From DATAUK01 sp036268295 (lineage in GTDB: Bacteria > Actinomycetota > Actinomycetes > JAFAQI01), in the NCBI GenBank assembly GCA_036268295.1, contig DATAUK010000005.1, forward strand, positions 54,462 through 118,461: DNA of 64,000 nt, written 5' to 3'. The notes below the pieces were generated by a model. That model was not told the DNA's origin. It worked only from the letters and a program-made list of their open reading frames with translations, and did no database searches. Shown piece by piece: positions 16,961 through 24,890 of this stretch; the first letter of the stretch is position 1, and the number at the start of each line of letters is the position of its first letter. The position numbers and the translations under genes were made by a program.

Positions 16961-17160
16961 GGCGCTCACTCGAGCCTTGCCAGCGCACGGCTCAGCGAGT
17001 TTCGCTCGTTGACCGGCGTTCGGTGCATCCTTTTGCGCAGCCGCCTCGATGGCGCGGGGGATCTTTGCGGCGGTAGGTTCCGACGATGGTGTCGATGCGG
17101 CCGGGCGCCGCGCGGGATGCCCTTCCTAGGGCGACCGGCAAGGCCTGACCCGGCAGACCG

Positions 17161-17852
17161 ATGCACCTCGACGAGCTGACCGCGGCTGGACTGTACGACG
17201 CGGCTGCGCCGGATGCCGAGGAACGGCTGGAGCTGCTGGAGTTCCTGGCAGCGCAGGGCTGCACTGTCGAGGAGATGGCGGCGGCAAACGCGCGGGGTCG
17301 GCTGTTCGCGCTGAACGGTGACCGGATTGTCATCCCCGGCCGCGACGAGTTCAGCCTCGCCGACATCGCCGCTCGCGGCGGGGTCGACGTCGAGACCGTC
17401 ACGACGATCTGGCGGGCGCTGGGGTTCGTCGATCCCGGACCGGACGAGCTCGTAGCGTCCGAGGCAGACGCCGCTGCCATCGAGGCGATCCTCGAGATGG
17501 CCGCGCCGAGGACGGCCGGGTGGTGAAGTACCTCGGCGACGCGGTCATGTTCGTCACCCACGGCGCGCCGTCGGCGGTCCGCGTCGCGAAGGGCCTGATC
17601 GAAGCGGCGCACGCCCGCGGGATGCAGGCGCGGGTCGGCGTCACGATCGGGACAGTGCTCGCGCTCGAAGGCGACTACTTCGGTCCGGTCGTCAATCTCG
17701 CGGCGCGGCTGGTCTCGATGGCCGACGCGGGCGAGGTACTGGTGACTGTCGAGATCGTCGACCGGCTCGACGACGCTGTCGACATCGAGCCGCTCGGCCC
17801 CCGGATGGTCCGCGGCTTCACCGCGCCGATCGAGCTGGCCCGGCTGCGATAA
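17161..17852 (+). pseudogene. Class III adenylate/guanylate cyclase remnant with internal deletion and frame change
   Basis: The first 120 residues (MHLDELTAAGLYDAAAPDAE..) resemble the N-terminal regulatory domain of Rv1264-like cyclases and stop at 17526. In another frame, from about 17505, the text AEDGRVVKYLGDAVMF..DYFGPVVNLAARLVSMADAGEVLVT matches the C-terminal half of a class III cyclase domain and runs to 17852. The part between, roughly 150-200 residues holding the metal-binding Asp motif (F-D-x-x-G-F-T type), is absent. The gene cannot make a working cyclase. The second frame could still be translated as an orphan fragment from 17520, which seems unlikely to matter. Confidence 0.75.
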
Positions 17853-17894
17853 CGTCCGAGACAAGAACTTCCGAGAAGAACGAGGGATCCAGCG

Positions 17895-18323
17895 ATGGCT
17901 GCCACGGTCAGTTACGACGACGTCGAGGTCGGCACCCAGCTGCCCGCCCAGACTTTCCAGGTCCAGCGTTCGGACCTCATCATGTACGCCGGGGCCTCCG
18001 GCGACTTCAACATCATCCACTGGAACGAGCGGGTCGCAACCTCGGTCGGGCTGCCGAACGTGATCGCGCACGGGATGTTCACGATGGCTGAGGCCGGTCG
18101 CGTCATCACCGACTGGGCCGGCGACCCGGGAGCGGTCGTGGAGTACGGCGTACGGTTCTCGGCTCCGGTCCCGGTGCCGGACGACGACAAGGGCACCACG
18201 CTCGAGGTGTCCGGCTGGGTCGAAGCCAAGCTCGACGACCGCAAGGTCTCGGTCGCCCTCGAAGCCAAAGCCCTCGGCGCGACCGTCCTCACCAAAGCCC
18301 GCGCCATCGTCCAACTCGCGTAA
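17895..18323 (+). CDS. MaoC/HadB-like (R)-hydratase/dehydratase
   Basis: 142 residues, a single hot-dog fold. The hydratase-2 motif is intact: GDFNIIHWN with D37 and H42 as the expected catalytic pair, followed by GLPNVIAHGMFTMAEAGRVI. Equivalent to HadB, the catalytic half of the HadAB 3-hydroxyacyl dehydratase encoded between rpmG and secE in mycobacteria. HadA, normally encoded immediately upstream, is not found; the cyclase remnant occupies that place. The protein may act as a homodimer or pair with a HadA-like subunit encoded elsewhere. I leave the symbol blank for that reason. Confidence 0.85.
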   Translation: MAATVSYDDVEVGTQLPAQTFQVQRSDLIMYAGASGDFNIIHWNERVATSVGLPNVIAHGMFTMAEAGRVITDWAGDPGAVVEYGVRFSAPVPVPDDDKGTTLEVSGWVEAKLDDRKVSVALEAKALGATVLTKARAIVQLA

Positions 18324-18336
18324 CCCGGTTTTTCCG

Positions 18337-18399
18337 CCGCGATCTTGACGGAAAGTGTCTTACGGGGCCCCAGATAAATAATCATCGTCAAGATCACGG
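18337..18399 (+). terminator. Long-armed inverted repeat after the HadB-like gene
   Basis: Arms 18337-18350 and 18386-18399 match at 13 of 14 positions, with a 35-base loop that contains the palindrome GGGGCCCC. A competing small hairpin (TTTCCG 18331-18336 with CGGAAA 18349-18354) uses part of the first arm. The second arm runs into the MFS remnant. It may be a terminator or a mobile palindromic repeat. Confidence 0.45.
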
Positions 18400-18407
18400 C
18401 AGGGGTT

Positions 18408-18817
18408 ATGTCCTCCATCGAGCCGACGACGCCGTTCCTGCACCTGGTGCCGGCGTTCGCGGTCAGCGGGATCGGGATGGCGATGTTCTTCGCGCCGACC
18501 GCCAACCTGGTGCTGAGCACGGTACGACGCGAGGAGGAGGGCATCGCCTCCGGCGTTGCCAACGCGGTCCGGGAGCTCGGCGGGTGTTCGGAGTTGCGAG
18601 CCTCGCCTCGGTTTTCGCCGCGCACGGCGGCTACGCAACGCCACACGCGTTCGCGACCGGGCTGCGTCCGGCGGTGGATGTCGGCGCGATTGCGGTCGGC
18701 CTGGCGGCGCTGGTCCTGCTCGCGGTCCCGCGTCGCCGCGCCGAGTCCGCGGCGGGTGACACCGACGCTGAGCTCGACATCGCTTCGGCGCCGGAGCTTG
18801 TCCCCGCCGGGGTCTGA
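18408..18817 (+). pseudogene. C-terminal remnant of a DHA2-type MFS drug exporter, frameshifted
   Basis: Frame one encodes LHLVPAFAVSGIGMAMFFAP, then TVRREEEGIASGVANAVREL, characteristic of the last helices of EmrB/QacA exporters. At about 18580 the frame breaks: GGCGGGTGTTCGG reads correctly if one C is restored, giving ELGGVFGVASLASVFAAHGG in the third frame, which continues through a final helix (VGAIAVGLAALVLLAVPRRR) to the stop at 18817. About the first 300-350 residues of the family are absent upstream. No working transporter can come from it. Confidence 0.8.
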
Positions 18818-18954
18818 GCATCCACAGCCGGTCGGCCGGCGGTTGTGTCGGGGCCGAAGGCGTGATGTCGTAGAGCTTCGAGTCGACAAGCCTCATCCCC
18901 GGCGGCTTGGTCGCCGATGAATAGGGGAACAGGCAACGCAGGAGGTGACGCGGC

Positions 18955-19905
18955 ATGGCAGTGCCCAGGTTCCTGCGCCGCCGTCGCCGTGGCAGCGAAG
19001 AGCTGCCGGCCCTCACCCCGCCGCCACCCACCCCGCCTCGTGAGGTCGTGGTCTTCTCGGGCGGCGGCAGCCTCGGGGCCGCTCAGGTCGGCGCGATCCA
19101 GGCGCTGTTCGAAGCCGGCATCGTCCCCGACGCGGTCGTCGGCTGCTCGGTCGGCGCGATCAACGCGGCGTACGTCGCGATGGACCCCACCGCCGACCGG
19201 ATGGCGGCGCTCGAAGCGGTCTGGCGCTCGATGTCCCGGCGCGAGGTCTTCCCCGGCGGCCGGTTCCGGGTGGCACGCCGGATCGCGGCCCGGTCGAACT
19301 TCCTCTACCCGCCCGACGGCATGCGCGCCGTGTTCGCGCAGTGCGTGCCGCTCACCGATCTGGCGCAGACCGCGATTCCCTGCCACGTCGTCACCACCGA
19401 CCTGATCGCGGGCGAGCCGACCTGGTGGACCAGCGGTGACCCGGTCGACCTGCTCAACGCCAGCGCCTGCCTGCCGGGGCTGTTCCCCCCGGTCCGGCTC
19501 GAGGGCCGGCTGCACGTCGATGGCGGCGTCTCCTGCCCGGTGCCGATTCAGCGCGCGCTCGATCTCGGCGCCTCGCGGGTCTGGGTCCTCAATGTGGCGC
19601 GTGACTTCCACGGCTGGTCAAGCGACCGGATGTCCGCGCTCGACGTGCTGCTGGAGAGCTTCGCGATCTCCCGCTCCCATCTCGGCCGGCTCGCGCCGGT
19701 CCCGGCGCCCGGCCAGCAGGTCGTCTCGCTGCCGCCGCTGTCGATCGGGCGCCACGACATGCGTAACTTCTCTCAGACGCCGCGCCTGGTAGCCGCCGGC
19801 CGCGAAGCCGGCCGCGCAATGGTGGCCGAAGAGCTCCGCGCCCGCGTACGCCGCCCGCTCGAGCCCGCTGCCGCTGACCCACACGTGGCTGATGCGCTTG
19901 CCTGA
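18955..19905 (+). CDS. Patatin-like phospholipase family protein
   Basis: Predicted lipid acyl hydrolase with a Ser-Asp dyad. 316 residues. The oxyanion loop GGGSLGAAQVG is near residue 37, the nucleophile S65 is in GCSVG, and the catalytic Asp is D189 in HVDGGVSCPVP, so all catalytic elements are present. A basic N-terminus (RFLRRRRRGSEELPAL) and a basic C-terminus flank the domain. There is no signal peptide. A clear GGAGGTG site precedes the ATG. No operon partner; it converges on the diiron oxygenase with 25 bases between. Confidence 0.88.
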   Translation: MAVPRFLRRRRRGSEELPALTPPPPTPPREVVVFSGGGSLGAAQVGAIQALFEAGIVPDAVVGCSVGAINAAYVAMDPTADRMAALEAVWRSMSRREVFPGGRFRVARRIAARSNFLYPPDGMRAVFAQCVPLTDLAQTAIPCHVVTTDLIAGEPTWWTSGDPVDLLNASACLPGLFPPVRLEGRLHVDGGVSCPVPIQRALDLGASRVWVLNVARDFHGWSSDRMSALDVLLESFAISRSHLGRLAPVPAPGQQVVSLPPLSIGRHDMRNFSQTPRLVAAGREAGRAMVAEELRARVRRPLEPAAADPHVADALA

Positions 19906-19930
19906 ACTGCCTTTAATTTGACTTTGACGT

Positions 19931-20848
19931 TCAGCCGAGCACGCCGGACCGACGCAGGATCCACCGGTTCTCCCAGCCGATGAGCCCGCACTCGTCGAAG
20001 AACGCCAGCACCTTGGCCGCCGCCTGCACCTTCGTCTCACGCCAGTGCGGGTTGGCGTTCGCCGCGGCGAGAGCCTGAGCCGGATCGAGGCCGACCGCGG
20101 CGTACACCTGCGGGTTGATCAGAGCGCTCGTCGCGTCATGGATGACCAGGCCGATCATGAGCCGGTTGTAGACCCGGCGCAGCCGGCCGCTGCGCCTGAG
20201 GGCGCGCAGCGACTCCTCGCGCGCGAAGCTGATGTGCCGAGCCTCCTCGATCACGTGGATCTTGCTGACCTGCCGGACGATCGGCTGCAGCGACTCGTCT
20301 TCCATGGCCTGGCGTTGGAAGGCATCGAGAATCTCCTCGACGTACATCGTGCCGGCGAAGGTCAGCACGTTGTTCGAGATCGCTTTGAAGACCCGGCCGA
20401 GCTCGTGGGTCATCCGCTTGACGCCGTAGTTCGGGCAGCCGAACGCCTTGATCATCGTCGCGAACATGACCGAGTGGCGGCACTCGTCCGCGATCTCGGT
20501 GAGCGTCCACTGCACGTCCTTGCGGGTCAAATCGCGGTCGTAGGCGTGGCGCAGCAGCATCTGCATCAATATCTCCTCGAACCAGATCCCAACGCTTGCG
20601 ATACTCGCAACCTCGTGCTTGGTGAGCGCGACCTGCTGCTCGAGGGTCAACTGCTCCCACAGCCCGGTGCCATACAGGCTCGAGCAGCGCGGCGGCGCGT
20701 AGAACACATCCGGGCGCGCCTCGGTGGCCCAGTCGACGTCGACGGTCGGGTCGAAGGACAGCTTCGCAGCTGAGCGCATCAGCCGCTCGCCGGTGCGCTC
20801 ACGCTCAGGAGTGACAACGGACAGCGATTCGGTCGCGGTGGCGGTCAT
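19931..20848 (-). CDS. AurF-like diiron oxygenase
   Basis: Ferritin-like helical protein of about 305 residues. Two E-x-x-H type ligand pairs are visible, ADECRHSVMFA and IEEARHISFA, together with Glu-bearing helices IWFEEILMQM and MYVEEILDAF. This is the ligand pattern of the AurF family, whose founder oxidises an aromatic amine to a nitro group; many actinobacterial relatives have no known substrate. I start at MTATATESL (ATG 20846-20848); a start 21 bases earlier would lie inside a 12-bp palindrome in the promoter region. The gene is divergent from a MerR regulator. Confidence 0.8.
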   Translation of the reverse strand: MTATATESLSVVTPERERTGERLMRSAAKLSFDPTVDVDWATEARPDVFYAPPRCSSLYGTGLWEQLTLEQQVALTKHEVASIASVGIWFEEILMQMLLRHAYDRDLTRKDVQWTLTEIADECRHSVMFATMIKAFGCPNYGVKRMTHELGRVFKAISNNVLTFAGTMYVEEILDAFQRQAMEDESLQPIVRQVSKIHVIEEARHISFAREESLRALRRSGRLRRVYNRLMIGLVIHDATSALINPQVYAAVGLDPAQALAAANANPHWRETKVQAAAKVLAFFDECGLIGWENRWILRRSGVLG

Positions 20849-20866
20849 AGCCATTAGTAAACGTGA

Positions 20867-20900
20867 CATTGATCAATGGCGCAAGGCTGGATGGTAGTGT
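20867..20900 (+). promoter_or_regulatory. Palindrome and possible MerR-type promoter between the diiron oxygenase and the regulator
   Basis: CATTGATCAATG (20867-20878) is a perfect 12-bp palindrome. Reading rightward, TTGATC (20869-20874) and TAGTGT (20895-20900) could be -35 and -10 boxes 20 bp apart, the long spacer characteristic of promoters twisted by MerR proteins. Either element may be the operator for the divergent pair. The assignment rests on pattern alone. Confidence 0.4.
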
Positions 20901-20929
20901 CGTATCTCACTCACCGGGAGGGGGCGGCG

Positions 20930-21685
20930 GTGGCGGACTACCGGATCGATGATCTGGCGCGCGCGGCCGGGATGACGGTGCGCAACGTCCGCGCCTATCA
21001 GGAGCGCGGCCTGCTGCCGGCGCCGCACCGCCAGGGCCGAACCAGCGTGTACGACGCCACGCATCTCGCCCGGCTGCGGCTGATCGGCCAGCTGCTCGAC
21101 CGTGGCTACACCAGCGTGCACATCGCCGACTTCATCGCGAACTGGGAAGCCGGCCACGATCTCGGCAAGACGCTCGGGCTCGAGGCAGCGCTGCTCGCGC
21201 CGGGCTCCGGCGAGATCGCCGAGGAGATCAGTCTCGATGAGTTGATCGCGATGTTCGGCGGCACGTTCGAGCCGGTCGCGCTCGAAGCCTCGCAGCGGTT
21301 GGGTGTGATCGCCTCGATCGGCGCCGATCGTTACGAGGTTCACAGCCCGCGGCTGCTCCGCGCTGGCGCCGAGCTGGTCGCGATCGGAATGCCGCTGCCC
21401 GAAGTGCTCGAGCTCGGTGCCGCGCTACGCACCCGAGTCGCGGCGGTGGCCGAGCTGTTCGTAGCAGGCGTCGCGCCGTACATCGTCGGCGACCATCCGC
21501 CGGGCTGGGTGCCCGATGACGAGGAGATGCCGCGGATCATCGAACTCGTCGAACAGCTTCGCCCGCTCGCCCGGGTCGTGGTGGACGACGAGCTCGCCCG
21601 CACCCTTGAGTCGGCCATTGCCGGCTACGTGGCGCAGCAGCTCACTGCCGCGATCGACGACACCGTGACCGACGCGGCGTCTTGA
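20930..21685 (+). CDS. MerR family transcriptional regulator
   Basis: 251 residues. The N-terminal winged helix is YRIDDLARAAGMTVRNVRAY and then QERGLLPAPHRQGRTSVYDA, typical of MerR. The C-terminal 170 residues are helical with no cysteine metal site, so the effector is more likely an organic ligand. The GTG start is chosen because GGGAGGGGG lies just upstream; an earlier in-frame start would add 18 unrelated residues. Divergent from the diiron oxygenase, which it probably controls. Its stop is 3 bases from the stop of the convergent aminotransferase. Confidence 0.88.
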   Translation: MADYRIDDLARAAGMTVRNVRAYQERGLLPAPHRQGRTSVYDATHLARLRLIGQLLDRGYTSVHIADFIANWEAGHDLGKTLGLEAALLAPGSGEIAEEISLDELIAMFGGTFEPVALEASQRLGVIASIGADRYEVHSPRLLRAGAELVAIGMPLPEVLELGAALRTRVAAVAELFVAGVAPYIVGDHPPGWVPDDEEMPRIIELVEQLRPLARVVVDDELARTLESAIAGYVAQQLTAAIDDTVTDAAS

Positions 21686-21688
21686 CGC

Positions 21689-22900
21689 TCAGAGCGTGAT
21701 CTCGCCGAGCAGCTTGGCGATCCGGCCGACGCCCTCAGCAAGGTCGTCGTCGCCGAGCGCATAAGAGAGCCGGAAACAGCCAGGCGCTCCGAACGCCTCG
21801 CCCGGCACAACTGCGACCTCGGCCTCGTCGAGCAGCAGCTCGGCCAGCTCGGCGGTGCTCGTCGGGATACGGCCGCGCAGCGGCTTGCCGAGCAGTGCTG
21901 CCACTGACGGGAAGCAGTAGAACGCGCCCTGCGGCGTCGGGCACTCGACTCCTGGAATCTCGCTGAGCATCCGCACCATCGTCTTGCGGCGGACATCGAA
22001 GGCGCCACGCATCATTGCCGCTGCTGAAAGGTCGCCGCTGACCGCCGCCAGCGCAGCGGCCTGCGCGACGTTGGAGACGTTGGACGTGGCGTGGGACTGC
22101 AGGTTGGTCGCGGCCGCGACGAGATCGGTCGGCCCGATCAGCCAGCCCACCCGCCAGCCGGTCATCGCGTAGGTCTTCGCGACGCCGTTCACGACGACGG
22201 ACTGATCAGCAAGCTCAGGCACGACCACCGGCATCGACAGCGCGCTTGCCCCGTCGTACCTCAGGTGCTCATAGATCTCGTCGCAGAGCACCCACACGCC
22301 GTGCTCGAGCGCCCAGCGACCGATCGCCTCGACCTGATCGGGCGGGTAGACCGCGCCGGTCGGGTTGGACGGAGAGCAGAACAGCAGCACTTTCGTCCGC
22401 TCGGTTCGCGCCGCCTCGAGCTGCTCGACGGTGGCGAGATAGCCGCTGGCGGTGTCGGTCTCGACGATGATCGGCACCCCGCCGGCAAGCTTGATCGACT
22501 CCGGATAGGTCGTCCAGTACGGCGCAGGCAGCAGCACCTCGTCGCCTGGGTCGAGCAGCGTCGCGAACGCTTCGTAGACCGCCTGCTTGCCGCCGTTGGT
22601 GACCAAAACCTGGGCTGCGGTGACGTCGTAGCCCGAGTCGCGCACCGTCTTCGCCGCGATCGCCGTGCGAAGCGCGGGCAACCCGCCGGCCGGGGTGTAG
22701 TGGTGCATGGCAGGGTCGCTGCAGGCGGCGATCGCTGCGGCGACGATCGGCTCCGGCGTCGCGAAGTCGGGCTCTCCGGCGCCGAACCCGATCACGTCAC
22801 GGCCGGCTGCTTTGAGCGCTTTAGCCTTGGCGTCGACGGCAAGCGTGGCGGATTCGGCGATGGCGCCGACGCGAGCTGAGATCCGGGATCGGACGGGCAT
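21689..22900 (-). CDS. aspC: Pyridoxal-phosphate aminotransferase, aspartate type
   Basis: Class I aminotransferase, probably aspartate to oxaloacetate. 403 residues. The substrate-entry segment VIGFGAGEPDFATPEPI is near residue 40 and the Schiff-base lysine is in NGVAKTYAMTGWRVGW near 235. The C-terminal arginine for the dicarboxylate is in PGCFRLSYALGDDDL. The ATG at 22898-22900 starts the typical MPVRSRISARV; longer frames give non-conserved text. An aspC beside secE-nusG also occurs in Streptomyces, which supports the name. No terminator separates it from merR. Confidence 0.88.
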   Translation of the reverse strand: MPVRSRISARVGAIAESATLAVDAKAKALKAAGRDVIGFGAGEPDFATPEPIVAAAIAACSDPAMHHYTPAGGLPALRTAIAAKTVRDSGYDVTAAQVLVTNGGKQAVYEAFATLLDPGDEVLLPAPYWTTYPESIKLAGGVPIIVETDTASGYLATVEQLEAARTERTKVLLFCSPSNPTGAVYPPDQVEAIGRWALEHGVWVLCDEIYEHLRYDGASALSMPVVVPELADQSVVVNGVAKTYAMTGWRVGWLIGPTDLVAAATNLQSHATSNVSNVAQAAALAAVSGDLSAAAMMRGAFDVRRKTMVRMLSEIPGVECPTPQGAFYCFPSVAALLGKPLRGRIPTSTAELAELLLDEAEVAVVPGEAFGAPGCFRLSYALGDDDLAEGVGRIAKLLGEITL

Positions 22901-22962
22901 GGCTCTATCGTCGCCTACCGGCGCAACGCGGGTCCACCGGGTTGTCGGCCGATCGCGCCGGT

Positions 22963-22992
22963 TCGACCGACCTGCGTGCTCGGACGTACACT
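22963..22992 (+). promoter_or_regulatory. Candidate promoter of the tRNA-Trp transcript
   Basis: TCGACC (22963-22968) and TACACT (22987-22992) are spaced 18 bp apart and point at tRNA-Trp, whose first base is 24 bases past the -10 box. This fits a housekeeping sigma promoter for the tRNA and perhaps for secE-nusG behind it. Confidence 0.5.
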
Positions 22993-23015
22993 GCGACATT
23001 CAAAAGCGCAATCAA

Positions 23016-23088
23016 AGGGCAGTAGCTCAATTGGCAGAGTCCCGGTCTCCAAAACCGGTGGTTGGGGGTTCGAGTCCCTCCTGCCCTG
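23016..23088 (+). tRNA. tRNA-Trp (CCA)
   Basis: 73-base cloverleaf: acceptor AGGGCAG pairs CTGCCCT, D-arm GCTC..GAG, anticodon CCA in loop CTCCAAA within stem CCGGT/ACCGG, T-arm with GTTCGAGTC. It directly precedes secE, the usual bacterial arrangement. The CCA end is not fully encoded. Confidence 0.95.
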
Positions 23089-23157
23089 CAAGGCACGAGG
23101 CGGAGCGGCTCAACTGCCCAGATCGGGCAGCGGACGAGTGGAAGAGGTGACGAGACG

Positions 23158-23418
23158 GTGACGCAGACCAGCGATGTCGAGCCCGCGGCTCGGCCCTCGC
23201 CAGCCGGCGGCCGAGGCGGCCGGCGGCCGACCTATCCCGCCCGGGTCGCGTTGTTCAATCGGCAGGTCGCTAGTGAGCTCCGCAAGGTCATCTGGCCGAC
23301 CCGAAACGAGTTGGTGACCTACACCATCGTCTCCATCACCTTCGTGACCAGCATGGTGGCCTTCGTCGGATTGCTCGACTACCTGTTCACCAAGCTCGTT
23401 TTCCAGCTGTTCGCCTAA
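23158..23418 (+). CDS. secE: Preprotein translocase subunit SecE
   Basis: Small clamp-like subunit of the SecYEG channel. 86 residues: a disordered Pro/Gly/Arg N-terminus, the conserved amphipathic helix FNRQVASELRKVIWPTRNEL, and a single membrane helix (VTYTIVSITFVTSMVAFVGL). The GTG at 23158 is chosen for an AGAGG site about 10 bases upstream; the frame open before it passes through the tRNA. nusG begins 38 bases downstream. Confidence 0.95.
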   Translation: MTQTSDVEPAARPSPAGGRGGRRPTYPARVALFNRQVASELRKVIWPTRNELVTYTIVSITFVTSMVAFVGLLDYLFTKLVFQLFA

Positions 23419-23456
23419 CGGCGGCAGCTTCCAACCTCCAAGGAAGTTCTCGCACT

Positions 23457-24353
23457 GTGACCGAGTTTTCGCCCGACCACGCCGCCGACAGCGACGCCGG
23501 CAGCGAGCCGAATGAGCCCGCTGTCGAGCTGGCGGCTGCCGCCGACGTCGAGGTCGAGGCTGCCCAGCCGGCTGCCACGGTCGCGAGCGACCCGTTCTCG
23601 GTTGCCGCTACCGAAGCCGCAGCGGCCGATCCGGAACCCGCCAGCGACGAGACCACTGAGGTGCCAGCCGAGTCCGACGACGCTGCCGCAGCGGCCGACG
23701 AAGCCGCCGCAGTCGATGACGCTTCGGCCGAGCCGGCTGAGGCTCCTGGCGAAGAAGTCGACGAAGGCTCGGTTGAAGAAGTCGATGAGGTGGAGGAGTT
23801 CCGGCTCCGGCTGGGGTCGCTGCCAGGTGACTGGTACGTCGTGCACACCTACGCCGGCTATGAGAACCGCGTGAAGACCAACCTCGAGTCGCGGATCGCC
23901 TCCCTCAACATGGAGGACTTCATCTTCGACATCCAGGTGCCGACCCAGCCCGAGACCATCATCAAGGCCGGCAAGCGCCAGGTTGTCGACTCGAAGATCT
24001 TCCCGGGCTATGTCCTGGTCCGCATGGACCTCACCGATGAGTCCTGGTCGGTCGTGAAGAACACACCGAGCGTCACCGGGTTCGTCGGCACCACCCATCC
24101 GACGCCACTGTCGTTCGCCGACGTCTTCAAGTTCCTTGCGCCGAAGCCGGCCGAGGCCAAGAAGGCGGAGGCGCCGAAGGTTGTCGACTTCGCGGTCGGC
24201 GAGTCGGTCACCGTCATGGATGGCCCGTTCGCCACGCTGCCCGCCACCATCAACGAGATCAACGCCGAGTCCCAGCGACTCAAGGTGCTCGTGTCCATCT
24301 TCGGCCGGGAGACACCGGTCGAGCTGTCGTTCAGCCAGGTCAGCAAGATCTGA
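23457..24353 (+). CDS. nusG: Transcription termination/antitermination factor NusG
   Basis: Binds RNA polymerase and modulates pausing, Rho termination and coupling to the ribosome. 298 residues. Residues 1-118 form an acidic Ala/Glu/Asp/Val-rich extension; the NGN domain starts at GDWYVVHTYAGYENRVKTNL and contains KIFPGYVLVRM; the KOW domain is FAVGESVTVMDGPFATLPAT near 245. An Ala/Lys linker (PAEAKKAEAPK) sits between the two. N-terminal acidic extensions are known in actinobacterial NusG. GTG start with AAGGAAG 10 bases before it. Confidence 0.95.
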   Translation: MTEFSPDHAADSDAGSEPNEPAVELAAAADVEVEAAQPAATVASDPFSVAATEAAAADPEPASDETTEVPAESDDAAAAADEAAAVDDASAEPAEAPGEEVDEGSVEEVDEVEEFRLRLGSLPGDWYVVHTYAGYENRVKTNLESRIASLNMEDFIFDIQVPTQPETIIKAGKRQVVDSKIFPGYVLVRMDLTDESWSVVKNTPSVTGFVGTTHPTPLSFADVFKFLAPKPAEAKKAEAPKVVDFAVGESVTVMDGPFATLPATINEINAESQRLKVLVSIFGRETPVELSFSQVSKI

Positions 24354-24380
24354 TCTGGTCCGCCGTACAAGGAAGCTGTT

Positions 24381-24812
24381 ATGCCTGCCAAGAAGAAAAT
24401 CGCCGGTCTGATCAAGTTGCAGATCCAGGCCGGCGCCGCGACACCCGCGCCGCCGGTCGGACCTGCCTTGGGTCAGCACGGCGTCAACATCATGGACTTC
24501 TGCAAGCAGTACAACGCAGAAACCGAGTCGCAGCGCGGCAACGTCGTTCCGGTCGAGATCACGGTTTATGAAGACCGCAGTTTCACCTTCATCACCAAGA
24601 CCCCGCCGGCCGCGCGACTGATTCTCAAGGCTGCCGGCGTCGAGAAGGGCTCGGGCGAGCCGCACGTGAAGAAGGTCGCGACGATCACCCGCGACCAGGT
24701 TCGCGACATCGCCCAGACCAAACTCGACGACCTCAACGCCAATGATCTCGACGCCGCCGAGAAGATCATCGCCGGCACGGCCCGATCGATGGGCATTACC
24801 GTCTCGGGCTGA
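24381..24812 (+). CDS. rplK: 50S ribosomal protein L11
   Basis: 143 residues, full length. The start MPAKKKIAGLIKLQIQAGAA with PPVGPALGQHGVNIMDFCK is diagnostic of L11 and includes the prolines of the thiostrepton-binding N-terminal domain. The C-terminal 23S-binding domain is complete (SMGITVSG). L11 forms the GTPase-associated centre and is needed for RelA activation in many bacteria. Confidence 0.97.
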   Translation: MPAKKKIAGLIKLQIQAGAATPAPPVGPALGQHGVNIMDFCKQYNAETESQRGNVVPVEITVYEDRSFTFITKTPPAARLILKAAGVEKGSGEPHVKKVATITRDQVRDIAQTKLDDLNANDLDAAEKIIAGTARSMGITVSG

Positions 24813-24890
24813 GCCGCTTCATCGCTCACCCGCACGTCGTGGGAGGGGTCACCCGACTCCGCTCGGACCACATAGAGAAAGAGACACCGC

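Noticed and set aside
18830..18900. Possible remnant of a minus-strand gene (text like MRLVDSKLYDITPSAP)
   Set aside because: Too short, no recognisable family and no ribosome site; could be chance.
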